Shown: positions 56,200 through 64,000 of the stretch, one piece after another
Layout of the letters: the number at the start of each line of letters is the position of its first letter
Position numbering within the stretch: position 1 is the first letter of the stretch
From: Micromonospora carbonacea
GTDB taxonomy: Bacteria > Actinomycetota > Actinomycetes > Mycobacteriales > Micromonosporaceae
Assembly (NCBI RefSeq): GCF_014205165.1
Contig: NZ_JACHMZ010000001.1
Span: 1,834,001 to 1,898,000 of the forward strand
Length of the DNA stretch: 64,000 nucleotides
Direction of reading: 5' to 3'
Made by a program: the position numbers and the translations under genes
The notes under the pieces: model-generated
What the model was told of the DNA's origin: nothing
Database searches by the model: none
Seen by the model: the letters and a program-made list of their open reading frames with translations, nothing else

Positions 56200-57609
56200 T
56201 CAGGCGGGGGCCGGCGGCTCCAGCCGGCCCGTGGTGGCCAGGCCCCGGTACCAGTGGGCGCTGTCCTTCCAGATCCGCTCCTGCGTGTCGTAGTCGACGC
56301 GGATGATGCCGAAGCGCCGGTCGTAGCCCCACGCCCACTCGAAGTTGTCCAGCAGCGACCAGACGAAGTAGCCGCGCACGTCCGCGCCCGCGTCCATGGC
56401 CGCGCCGACCGCGTCGACGTGCCGGTGCAGGTAGTCCAGCCGTCGGTCGTCGTGGACCCGGCCGTCGGGGGTGACCACGTCGTCGAACGCCGCGCCGTTC
56501 TCGGTGATCATCAGCGGCAGCCCGGGGTGCTCCCGGTGCAGCCGCAGCAGCAGCTCGGTCAGGCCGGCGGGCTCGATGTTCCAGCCCATCGCCGTGTACG
56601 GGCCCGGCTGCGGCAGGAAGTCCACGTCGTCCGCGCCGATCCACGGGGTGTGCGCCGAGCTGCCGTGCCCGTCGTTGTCCGAGCGGGCCGACACGCCGTC
56701 CCAGGCCCGAACCAGGGTGGTCGAGTAGTAGTTGACGCCGAGCACGTCCAGCGGCACCGCGATCGTCCGCTCGTCGCCGTCGCGCACGAACGACCAGTCG
56801 GTCACCTTCGCGGTGTCGGCGAGCAGGTCCGCCGGGTACGCCCCGTCGAGCAGCGGCCCGAGGAACGCCCGGTTGGCCAGCGCGTCGATGCGGCGCACCG
56901 CGTCGGCGTCGGCCGCCGAGCCCGACGCCGGCCGCACCACGTGCAGGTTGAGCGTCACCGACAGCTCCGCCGCCGGCGCCAGCTCGCGCACCACCCGGCC
57001 GGCGAGGCCGTGGGCGAGGTTGAGATGGTGCACGGCGGCCAGCGCCCCGGCCGGCTCCGTGCGGCCCGGCGCGTGCACCCCGGAGCCGTAGCCGAGGTAC
57101 GCCGAGCACCACGGCTCGTTGAACGTCGTCCAGGTGTGCACCCGGTCGCCGAGCGCCTCGACGATGCCGGCCGCGTAGTCCCTGAACCGCAGCGCGGTGT
57201 CCCGCGCCGGCCAGCCGCCGGCGTCCTCCAGCTCCTGCGGGAGGTCCCAGTGGTACATGGTGGCCACCGGCCGCACGCCCCGCTCCAGCAGCCCGTCGAC
57301 GAGCCGGGAGTAGAAGTCCAGCCCGGCCCGGTTGAACGCACCGGAGCCGCCGGGCTGCACCCGGGGCCAGGAGATCGAGAACCGGTAGGCCGCCAGCCCC
57401 AGCTCGGCGATGTGCCCCAGGTCCTCGGCCCACCGGTGGTAGTGGTCGGCGGCCACGTCGCCGGTGTCGCCGTTGAGGGTGCGGCCGGGGGTGTGGCTGT
57501 AGGTGTCCCAGATCGACGGGCCCCGCCCGTCCTCGGTGGCCGCGCCCTCGATCTGGTACGACGCCGTCGCCGAGCCCCACACGAAGCCCTCGGGAAACAC
57601 TCGCGTCAC
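56200..57609 (-). CDS. GH1 beta-glucosidase (beta-glycosidase)
   Basis: The protein has 469 residues. The acid/base Glu165 is in TFNEPW and the nucleophile Glu370 in ITENG. The N-terminal [19 protein letters not shown] is typical of family 1. No signal peptide is present, so it acts in the cytoplasm on imported oligosaccharides, cleaving beta-linked glucose, galactose or similar. The GTG start overlaps the GH31 stop (GTGA at 57606-57609), so the two glycosidases are made together. It is the last gene of the operon that begins near 63 kb. Confidence 0.92.
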   Translation of the reverse strand: MTRVFPEGFVWGSATASYQIEGAATEDGRGPSIWDTYSHTPGRTLNGDTGDVAADHYHRWAEDLGHIAELGLAAYRFSISWPRVQPGGSGAFNRAGLDFYSRLVDGLLERGVRPVATMYHWDLPQELEDAGGWPARDTALRFRDYAAGIVEALGDRVHTWTTFNEPWCSAYLGYGSGVHAPGRTEPAGALAAVHHLNLAHGLAGRVVRELAPAAELSVTLNLHVVRPASGSAADADAVRRIDALANRAFLGPLLDGAYPADLLADTAKVTDWSFVRDGDERTIAVPLDVLGVNYYSTTLVRAWDGVSARSDNDGHGSSAHTPWIGADDVDFLPQPGPYTAMGWNIEPAGLTELLLRLHREHPGLPLMITENGAAFDDVVTPDGRVHDDRRLDYLHRHVDAVGAAMDAGADVRGYFVWSLLDNFEWAWGYDRRFGIIRVDYDTQERIWKDSAHWYRGLATTGRLEPPAPA

Positions 57610-59873
57610 CGGTTCGCCTCCGTCCCCAGCACGTCGCCGCCCGGCGACCCCGATCCCACCACATCACAGTCGTAGCCGGACGACGCGCCGGCCACCACGT
57701 CCACGGCGGCGGCCCCGCCGTCGTACCGCACCTCGAACTCGGCCCCCGGCCCGCCGCCGGGCGACGGGATCCGCACCAGGGTCCGCTGGCCCTCGACGGG
57801 CGCGAACAGCCGCAGCCGCACGCCGTCGGCCCACTCGTAGTCGGGCCGGTCGTGCGTCGCGCCGAACGGGATCACCGCACCGGGGCGGGCGAGCACCGGC
57901 AGGCTGTCGTAGCCGTGCTTCTCGGTCACCCACGCCGGCCCGGTGAGCTGCGCGCCGCTGACCAGGTTGGTCCAGGTGCCGGCGGGCACGTAGTAGGTGA
58001 CCTCCCCGTCGGCGCTCATCACGGGCGCGACCAGCACGTCGGGGCCGAGCATGTACTGCCGGTCGAGGTACGCGGCCATCGGGTCGTCCGGGAACTCCAC
58101 GATCATCGGCCGCATCACCGGCACCCCGTCGCGGTGCGCCTCCTCGGCAGCCGCCGCCAGGTACGGCATGAGGCTCAGCTTGAGCCGGGTGAAGTGGCGC
58201 AGCACCGCCACGGCCTCGTCGTCGTACGCCCACGGCACCCGGTACGAGCCGGAGCCGTGCAGCCGCGAGTGCGAGGAGAGCAGCCCGAACGCGATCCACC
58301 GCTTGAACACGGCCGGGTCGGGGGTGCCCTCGAAGCCGCCGATGTCGTGGCTCCAGTAGCCGAACCCGGACGCCGACAGCGACAGCCCGCCGCGCAGCGA
58401 CTCGGCCATCGCCACGAACGTCGACTCGCAGTCGCCGCCCCAGTGCACCGGGAACTGCTGCCCGCCGGCCGTGGCCGAGCGGGCGAACACGACCGCCTCG
58501 CCGACGCCGCGCTCGGCCTCCAGCAGCTCGAAGACGGCCTTGTTGTAGAGGTAGGCGTAGTAGTTGTGCATCCGCTGCGGGTCGGACCCGTCGTGCCAGA
58601 CCACCTCGGTGGGGATGCGCTCGCCGAAGTCGGTCTTGAAGCAGTCGACGCCCATGTCGAGCAGCACCTTGAGCTTGCTGTTGAACCAGGCCACCGCGTC
58701 GGGGTTGGTGAAGTCGACAAGCGCCATGCCGGCCTGCCACTTGTCCCACTGCCAGACCGACCCGTCGGGGTTGCGCACCAGGTAGCCGGCCTGCCGGCCC
58801 TCCTCGAACAGGTACGACCGCTGGGCGATGTACGGGTTGATCCACACGCACACCTTCAGGCCGCGCTCGTGCAGCCGGCGCAGCATCCCCTCGGGGTCGG
58901 GGAAGGTCGCCGGGTCCCACACGAAGTCGACCCAGTGGAACTGCCGCATCCAGAAGCAGTCGAAGTGGAACACCGACAGCGGCAGGTCCCGCTCGGCCAT
59001 CCCGTCGATGAACTCGGTGACGGTCTTCTCGTCGTACGACGTGGTGAACGACGTCGACAGCCACAGCCCGTACGACCAGGCCGGGACGCGGGCCGGGCGG
59101 CCGGTGAGCGCGGTGTAGCGGCGCAGCACGTCCTTCGGGGTGGGCCCGTCGATCAGGTAGTAGGTCAGCGACTGCCCCTCGACGCTGAACTGGGCCTGCG
59201 AGACGACCTCCGAGCCGACCTCGAACGACACGTGCTCGGGGTGGTCGACGAAGAGGCCGTAGCCGGCGCTGCTGAGATAGAACGGCACGTTCTTGTACGC
59301 CTGCTCGCTGGCGGTGCCGCCGTCGGCGTTCCAGATGTCGACGGTCTGGCCGTTCTTGACGAACGGGCCGAACCGCTCGCCGAGGCCGTAGATCGTCTCC
59401 CCGACGCCCAGCGCCAGCCGGTCGTGGACGAAGTGCCGGCCCTCACCGTCGGTGACGACGCCGACGCTGCGCTCGGTGGACGAGGTGACCAGGCGGTCGC
59501 CGCGCAGGAAGTCGACCCGCCACCGGTCGACGAGCGTGACGCGGGCGGTCAGCTCGCCGGTGGTCAGGGCGGCGCTGATGCCGGTGACCTCGACGGTGAC
59601 GGGGTGGTCGTCGCCGGCCGCGAGGGCGAAGCGCGGCTGCTTCGGCAGCCCGCCGCTGTGGTGCCCGACGGTCACGCCGATGACGCCGGGGGCGGGGGAG
59701 AAGAACTGCACGGTGACGACCGGGCGGTTGAGGGTGTCGCCCCGCCCGGTGATCTGACCGGTCGGCGCGAAGACGGTGAAGCCGCGTTCGTCCGGCTCCA
59801 CCGATTCGACTGTGCCGGGGCGCAGCACGGTGACCCCCGGACGCAGTTGCCAGTACCCGTCGGTGAACTTCAC
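57606..59873 (-). CDS. GH31 alpha-xylosidase, YicI type
   Basis: The protein has 755 residues. The N-terminal galactose-mutarotase-like domain and catalytic barrel contain [11 protein letters not shown] with nucleophile Asp415, and HWGGDCES with acid/base Asp481. These match E. coli YicI (416, 482) nearly residue for residue, where alpha-glucosidases carry a different sequence around the nucleophile. It should remove alpha-xylosyl groups, for example from isoprimeverose or xyloglucan oligosaccharides, in the cytoplasm; no signal peptide is present. The GTG at 59871-59873 overlaps the permease stop. A longer upstream frame is the antisense or out-of-frame image of the permease. Confidence 0.88.
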   Translation of the reverse strand: MKFTDGYWQLRPGVTVLRPGTVESVEPDERGFTVFAPTGQITGRGDTLNRPVVTVQFFSPAPGVIGVTVGHHSGGLPKQPRFALAAGDDHPVTVEVTGISAALTTGELTARVTLVDRWRVDFLRGDRLVTSSTERSVGVVTDGEGRHFVHDRLALGVGETIYGLGERFGPFVKNGQTVDIWNADGGTASEQAYKNVPFYLSSAGYGLFVDHPEHVSFEVGSEVVSQAQFSVEGQSLTYYLIDGPTPKDVLRRYTALTGRPARVPAWSYGLWLSTSFTTSYDEKTVTEFIDGMAERDLPLSVFHFDCFWMRQFHWVDFVWDPATFPDPEGMLRRLHERGLKVCVWINPYIAQRSYLFEEGRQAGYLVRNPDGSVWQWDKWQAGMALVDFTNPDAVAWFNSKLKVLLDMGVDCFKTDFGERIPTEVVWHDGSDPQRMHNYYAYLYNKAVFELLEAERGVGEAVVFARSATAGGQQFPVHWGGDCESTFVAMAESLRGGLSLSASGFGYWSHDIGGFEGTPDPAVFKRWIAFGLLSSHSRLHGSGSYRVPWAYDDEAVAVLRHFTRLKLSLMPYLAAAAEEAHRDGVPVMRPMIVEFPDDPMAAYLDRQYMLGPDVLVAPVMSADGEVTYYVPAGTWTNLVSGAQLTGPAWVTEKHGYDSLPVLARPGAVIPFGATHDRPDYEWADGVRLRLFAPVEGQRTLVRIPSPGGGPGAEFEVRYDGGAAAVDVVAGASSGYDCDVVGSGSPGGDVLGTEANR

Positions 59874-60763
59874 TTCTCGGCTCCTACCGTGATGCCGCGG
59901 CTCAGCGTGCGCTGGAAGATGAGGAAGAACACGATCGCCGGGACGAGGCTGATCAGCGCCCCGGCGTTGGTGGTGGGGGCGTCCATCAGCCGGTCGCCCT
60001 GCAACGACGCGAGGGCCACCGGGATGGTCTGGGTCTGGTTGTCGATGAGCATCACCAGCGGGATCAGGAACTCGTTCCAGGTCCAGATGAAGAAGAAGAC
60101 CAGCAGCACGGCGAGGGTGGGCCGGACGTTGGGCAGGACGACCCGCCACAGGATCGTCCACTTGCCGGACCCGTCCAACGCCGCCGCCTCCAGCAGGCTC
60201 TTGGGGAACGTGCCGAGCACCGAGGCCAGCAGGTACGTGCCGAACGCGCTCTGGATGACCGTGAAGATGATGATCACGACGAGCCGGGTGTTGTAGAGGC
60301 CCACCTCCTTGGCGAAGTAGTAGAGCGGGTAGACGAGGGACTCCTGCGGCAGCATGTTGGCCAGCAGGAACGCCCCGACGATCCAGAGCCGGCCCCGGAC
60401 CCGGCCGATGCCCAGCGCGTACGCGTTGAGCAGCGACACGACGACCGCGAGCACCGCGACCGAGCCGGCGATGAGCGCGGAGTTCCACAGCTTCTGCGGG
60501 AAGTCGACCTGCGTCCAGTAGGTGCGCAGGCCCTGGGTGTAGAACTCCGACGGCCAGCTCAGCGGCCCGTCCGTGGAGTATTGCCCGGGCGTCTTGAACG
60601 CGTTGAGCAGCATGAACACGAACGGCACCAGCATGAGCACCGCGCCGGCGGTGACCACGGCCAGCACGATCCAGCGGCCGACGCCCCGGTGGTGCCGGTC
60701 GGGCACCCGGGCGGCCCGGCCGGTCTTCGCGGGGGCCTCGGCGGGGGTGAGGGTGACGGACAT
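59870..60763 (-). CDS. ABC sugar permease (MalG type)
   Basis: The protein has 297 residues, with six helices and the EAA loop LEAAALDGSGK (near residue 195). It forms the importer channel with the following partner. Overlaps of 4 bp on both sides (GTGA with GH31, ATGA at 60763) show tight coupling within the operon. Confidence 0.88.
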   Translation of the reverse strand: MSVTLTPAEAPAKTGRAARVPDRHHRGVGRWIVLAVVTAGAVLMLVPFVFMLLNAFKTPGQYSTDGPLSWPSEFYTQGLRTYWTQVDFPQKLWNSALIAGSVAVLAVVVSLLNAYALGIGRVRGRLWIVGAFLLANMLPQESLVYPLYYFAKEVGLYNTRLVVIIIFTVIQSAFGTYLLASVLGTFPKSLLEAAALDGSGKWTILWRVVLPNVRPTLAVLLVFFFIWTWNEFLIPLVMLIDNQTQTIPVALASLQGDRLMDAPTTNAGALISLVPAIVFFLIFQRTLSRGITVGAEK

Positions 60764-61725
60764 CAGGCGCTCCCGTCCCGTCGCTCGGCGCGGTGCTGCG
60801 CGCGGATGAACAGCAGCGCCACCACCACGATGATCAGCGTCAGCACGGTCGAGATCGCCGACCCGTACCCGACCTGGAGTTTCTTGAAGAACGTGTAGTA
60901 CGCGAAGTACGACGGCACGTTGGTGGCGTTCTCCGGGCCGCCCCGGGTCAGCGCGTAGATCGGGCCGAACACCTTCATCGCGGCGATGGTGCAGGTGAGG
61001 GCGACGACGAACGTCTCCGGCCGGATCTGCGGCAGGGTGATCGCCCGGAACCGGCGGGCCCAGCCCGCGCCGTCGATCTCCGCCGCCTCGTACAGCTCGG
61101 GGTCGACCCGCTGCAACGCGGCCATGAACACGACCACCGGGTAGCCGATCTGCACCCAGATCATCACGCCCATCACCGCCGGCAGGGCGGTGTCGGGGTC
61201 GCCGAGCCAGTCGTGCGTCAGCGCGCCGAGCCCGACGGCGTCGAGCAGCCCGTTGAGGGCCCCGTCGGGGCGCAGGATCCAGCCCCACACGATGCCGGCC
61301 ACCACGACCGGCAGCACCTGCGGCAGGTAGAACGCGGCCCGCAGCGCGTTGGCGGTGCGCGGCTTGAAGCGCCGACCGATGGTGTCGAACAGCACCGCCG
61401 CGAGCACCAGGCCGACGACGGTGGGCACCACGACCATCGCCACGATCATGGCGAGGGTGTTGCGGAACGACTGCCAGAAGACGGTGTCGTCGAGCAGGCG
61501 CTGGTAGTTCTCCAGGCCGACGAACGTCGGGTCGCCGATGCCGGACCAGCGGGTGAGCGAGAGATAGCCGGTGAACAGCAGCGGCCCGCCGATGACCAGC
61601 GCGAAGAGCACCGCGCCGGGCAGCAGGTAGAGCCAGTATCCGGCGTCGCCGCGACGGCGGCGCGGGCCCCGGCGGCCCTTCGGGTCGGTGTCGCCCCGGG
61701 TGACGAGGGCGTCGGTTGCAGCCAT
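60763..61725 (-). CDS. ABC sugar permease (MalF type)
   Basis: The protein has 320 residues. An Arg/Gly-rich cytoplasmic N-terminus of about 25 residues precedes six helices, and the EAA loop is YEAAEIDGAG. It pairs with the MalG-type permease. The ATG at 61723-61725 has GGAGGGACCATC upstream. It is 61 bp from the binding-protein gene. No ATPase gene is present in the operon. Confidence 0.88.
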   Translation of the reverse strand: MAATDALVTRGDTDPKGRRGPRRRRGDAGYWLYLLPGAVLFALVIGGPLLFTGYLSLTRWSGIGDPTFVGLENYQRLLDDTVFWQSFRNTLAMIVAMVVVPTVVGLVLAAVLFDTIGRRFKPRTANALRAAFYLPQVLPVVVAGIVWGWILRPDGALNGLLDAVGLGALTHDWLGDPDTALPAVMGVMIWVQIGYPVVVFMAALQRVDPELYEAAEIDGAGWARRFRAITLPQIRPETFVVALTCTIAAMKVFGPIYALTRGGPENATNVPSYFAYYTFFKKLQVGYGSAISTVLTLIIVVVALLFIRAQHRAERRDGSA

Positions 61726-61786
61726 GATGGTCCCTCCGGTGCGCCGGCGGGCGCGTCGCGCAGGGCGCGCCCGCCGGGCGTCCTCG

Positions 61787-63091
61787 TCAGCCGCGCTTGA
61801 TCTCCGCGACGCCCTCGTCGTACGGCTTGGCGATCGCGTCGAGCACCTGGTCGGGGGACTTCGACTGGTTGATCAGGCCCTGGAAGCCGGAGACCAGCAC
61901 GTCGTAGTAGCCGGGGACCGGCCAGTCCGGGTAGAAGGCCAGCCCGTCGGTGGAGCTGATCGCGTTGAAGTTCTCGATCAGCTTCTTGTCCTTCGGGTCG
62001 GTGATCTTCGACGGGTCGGCGGACACCGGAACGCCGCCGTTGTTGCCGATCAGGGCCTGGATCTCCGGGCGCATGGTGATGTCGATGAAGTCGTACGCCA
62101 GGTCCTTGGCCTTGCTGGTCGCCGGGACCACCCAGATGTTGCCGGACGAGCCGGCGTGCAGCTTGTTGCCGGGGAACAGGAAGCTGTCCCAGTTGGCCTT
62201 CATCTCGGCCTTGAACCGGCCGTACCACCAGCTCCCGGAGACGATCATCGGGGTCTTGCCGGCGATGAACGCGGTGCCCATGTCCTCGGCCTTGGCGCTG
62301 GCGGTGCCCTTGCCGACGTAGCCCTTCTTCACCCACTCGGCGAACGTGTCCGCACCGTACTTGAGCGGGTCGGCCTTGAAGTCGACCGGGTTCTTGTAGA
62401 GCTGGTAGTTGTCGACGAACGCCCGGTCGGCCCTGGCGAGCGCGAGCTGGTAGAACAGCTGCCCGGCCGGGTACTCGGCGCCGGCGGTGCCCAGCGGGGT
62501 GACGCCCTTGGCGACGAACGTGTCCATCGCGGCGGTCAGCTCGTCGAACGTCGTCGGGACCTTGACCCCGTTCTTGTCGAACAGGTCCTTGTTGTAGTAG
62601 ACCATCACGTACTCGCCGTAGTTGGGCACGCCGTACCAGTTGCCGGAGCCCATCACGCCCTTGTCGTCGTACCTGGCGGTGGTCTGGAGGCTCGGGCTGA
62701 GCGTCTTGTCCCAGCCGCGCTTGGTCGCCTCGGCCGTGAGGTCGGTGAGCAGGCCCTGCTTGGACAGCAGGCCGGCGGTGGCGTTGCCCTTGTTGTACTC
62801 CATCACGTCCGGGCCCTCGGACGAGTTGATGATCATCCCGGCGTTCTGCTGGATCTGCTCGAACGCCTTGCGCTCGAAGCGCACCTCGACGCCCGGGTGC
62901 TCCTGCTTGAAGACCTCGATCGCCTTGTCCCACGCCACGCCCATGGCGCTGGTCTCGCCCTCGTAGTGCCAGAGCTTGAGCACCTTCGCGCCGCTGGCGC
63001 CCTCGTCGGCGTCGTCACCGCAGGCGGTCAGGGACGCCGCCGCGGCGACGGCGAGGGTCACCGCCGCGACGACTGTGCGGAATCGTTGCAT
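61787..63091 (-). CDS. ABC sugar-binding lipoprotein
   Basis: The protein has 434 residues. A signal peptide ends in a lipobox LTAC (Cys near residue 24, followed by GDDADEG). The mature part is a CUT1 extracellular solute-binding protein (WHYEGETSAMGVAWDKAIEV, quoted as a landmark). The ligand is probably a xylose- or glucose-containing oligosaccharide, judging from the GH31 and GH1 genes of the operon. The ATG at 63089-63091 is preferred over the ATG at 63095-63097 because GAGGAG is 8 nt away from it and would be too near the other. Confidence 0.87.
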   Translation of the reverse strand: MQRFRTVVAAVTLAVAAAASLTACGDDADEGASGAKVLKLWHYEGETSAMGVAWDKAIEVFKQEHPGVEVRFERKAFEQIQQNAGMIINSSEGPDVMEYNKGNATAGLLSKQGLLTDLTAEATKRGWDKTLSPSLQTTARYDDKGVMGSGNWYGVPNYGEYVMVYYNKDLFDKNGVKVPTTFDELTAAMDTFVAKGVTPLGTAGAEYPAGQLFYQLALARADRAFVDNYQLYKNPVDFKADPLKYGADTFAEWVKKGYVGKGTASAKAEDMGTAFIAGKTPMIVSGSWWYGRFKAEMKANWDSFLFPGNKLHAGSSGNIWVVPATSKAKDLAYDFIDITMRPEIQALIGNNGGVPVSADPSKITDPKDKKLIENFNAISSTDGLAFYPDWPVPGYYDVLVSGFQGLINQSKSPDQVLDAIAKPYDEGVAEIKRG

Positions 63092-63106
63092 TACCATTCT
63101 CCTCGT

Positions 63107-63125
63107 GAGTATCGAGCCGGTACTC
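63107..63125. promoter_or_regulatory. Near-perfect palindrome between the LacI gene and the binding-protein gene
   Basis: GAGTATCG, AGC, CGGTACTC: the arms match at seven of eight positions. It lies 16 bp before the binding-protein ATG and 3 bp after the LacI stop. It could be the operator of the sugar operon or a small hairpin affecting translation. It differs from the TGTTAGCGCTAACA site at the alpha-galactosidase gene. Confidence 0.4.
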
Positions 63126-63127
63126 CT

Positions 63128-64000
63128 CTAGGCCCGTCGTCGCGTGGCAGCGCGGCGACGGGCTGTGTTCCTGCTCGTCGTTCCCGACGCCTCCGGATCG
63201 GCCGCGTCGACCGTTCCGGTGGTGTCCCCCGTCGGGCGACCGGGAGGGCCGCTGGATCCGCGGACCTCCAACGTGCACGGCAGCAGCTCCTGGTGGATCG
63301 GGGCGCTGTCGAGCTCCAGGTGGCGCAGCAGCGCCTCGACCGCGATGCGTCCCAGCGCCGAGCCGGGCGACGTCATCGCGGTCAGCGCGGGGGTGGCCAG
63401 CTCGGCGACCTGCGGCGAGGTGACCATGGAGACGACCGAGACGTCGTCGGGCACGGTGAGGCCCCGCCCGGCCAGCCCGCCGAGGATGCCGAACACGGCC
63501 CGCTCGTTCATGGCGAGGACGGCGGTCAGGTCGGGGGCCCGGTCGAACGCCGTCGCCAGGGCCGCCCGCCCGCCCGCCGCGCTGTCCTCGGCGGGGATCA
63601 TCAGCGGCTCGACGCCGTGCTCGGCCATCGCCGCGGCGAACGCGTCGCGGGTGCGCAGCGCCGGGCCGTAGCCCTCGGCGATGGTCGCGGCGGAGTGGTT
63701 GACGTAGACGATCCGCCGGTGGCCGAGGCCGACGAGGTGGGCGACGGCGTCGCGGACGGTGCGGTCGAAGTCGATGTCGACGTACGACAGGCCGGTGGTG
63801 TCGCCGGTGCGGCCGATGAGCACCAGCGGCACGCCCGCCTCCCGCAGCACGGCCACCCGGTCGTCGTCGAGCTGCACCTCCATCAGCAGCGCGCCGTCGA
63901 GCATGCGTTGGCTGGCCAGCCGCCGCAGGCCGTCGAGGTCGTCGGCGTCGACGGGGGAGAGCACCAGGTGGTAGCCCGCCGCGCTGGCCGCCGCGGCGGC
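63128..64000 (-). CDS. LacI-family regulator, N-terminus outside the window
   Basis: The frame is open to the window edge, giving 290 residues of the ligand-binding part. YVDIDFDRTVRDAVAHLVGLGHRRIVYV, AVLAMNERAVFGILGG and TSPGSALGRIAVEALLRHL are typical of the LacI/PurR sugar domain (landmarks quoted in part). The DNA-binding helix-turn-helix lies beyond 64000. It precedes the sugar operon in the same direction with a 36-bp gap, so it is the likely operon repressor, perhaps also cotranscribed with it. The C-terminus is an Arg-rich tail. Confidence 0.87.
   Translation of the reverse strand, partial: AAAAASAAGYHLVLSPVDADDLDGLRRLASQRMLDGALLMEVQLDDDRVAVLREAGVPLVLIGRTGDTTGLSYVDIDFDRTVRDAVAHLVGLGHRRIVYVNHSAATIAEGYGPALRTRDAFAAAMAEHGVEPLMIPAEDSAAGGRAALATAFDRAPDLTAVLAMNERAVFGILGGLAGRGLTVPDDVSVVSMVTSPQVAELATPALTAMTSPGSALGRIAVEALLRHLELDSAPIHQELLPCTLEVRGSSGPPGRPTGDTTGTVDAADPEASGTTSRNTARRRAATRRRA

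Noticed and set aside
59874..60488. N-terminal extension of the GH31 enzyme through the permease gene
   Set aside because: It runs out of frame through a permease with a proper EAA loop. The GTG at 59873 overlaps the permease stop, as in other junctions of the operon.

Overview
The window is very GC-rich actinomycete DNA with GTG starts, many 4-bp stop/start overlaps, SD-less genes with a -10 box just before the start codon, and a peptidoglycan gene pair (murL/murD2). A family of short intergenic palindromes with an AAGGAAGGGCCCC-type core also occurs. Together these suggest Micromonospora or a close relative in the Micromonosporaceae. No rRNA, tRNA, CRISPR array, insertion sequence or origin was recognised. 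The window looks like an ordinary chromosome arm with a few accessory insertions.

Left third (1-22.4 kb), mostly core genes. It holds a truncated thioesterase, a PAP2-type membrane enzyme, a bacterial-PH-domain gene pair, and a MoxR / DUF58 / VWA cluster. Next come two fatty acid synthase reductases (FabG, FabI), ferrochelatase, a NagD-like HAD phosphatase, DUF3097, a serine hydrolase, NfeD plus an SPFH protein, a secreted GH27 alpha-galactosidase with a ricin-type lectin domain, a bifunctional penicillin-binding protein and a thymidylate-kinase-like protein. Four copies of the intergenic palindrome lie in this part and none was seen to the right of 22.4 kb.

Middle (22.4-42 kb). It holds a pyruvate-oxidase-like ThDP enzyme, a SpoU RNA methyltransferase, argG, a PucR regulator and the divergent murL/murD2 pair. 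MurD2 adds L-Glu to UDP-MurNAc-L-Ala and MurL then epimerises it, replacing the usual MurI/MurD route to D-Glu. After these come a DUF6230/DUF6114 pair, a TetR regulator divergent from a promoter with a 32-codon small ORF, a secreted protein, an uncharacterised protein, a class III aminotransferase with methylmalonate-semialdehyde dehydrogenase, and a membrane acyltransferase.

Accessory part (40-46 kb). A STAND-type regulator (HTH, NB-ARC, TPR) is divergent from a small cysteine-rich secreted protein. Next is a visibly less GC-rich HelR-type gene, an RNA-polymerase-rescue ATPase linked to rifamycin resistance, with a perfect inverted-repeat operator in its promoter.

Right third (46-64 kb), two carbohydrate loci. 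The first has an N-acetylglucosamine-type kinase divergent from an RpiR regulator, a SIS protein and an NgcEFG-like ABC importer. The second is a polycistronic operon read leftward: LacI regulator (truncated at the window edge), binding protein, two permeases, a GH31 enzyme of the YicI alpha-xylosidase type and a GH1 beta-glucosidase, which fits use of xyloglucan oligosaccharides. Neither importer has its own ATPase, so a shared MsiK-like ATPase is inferred. Between the two loci lie a PolA-related polymerase, a MobA-like nucleotidyltransferase, a VOC protein and a WYL regulator.
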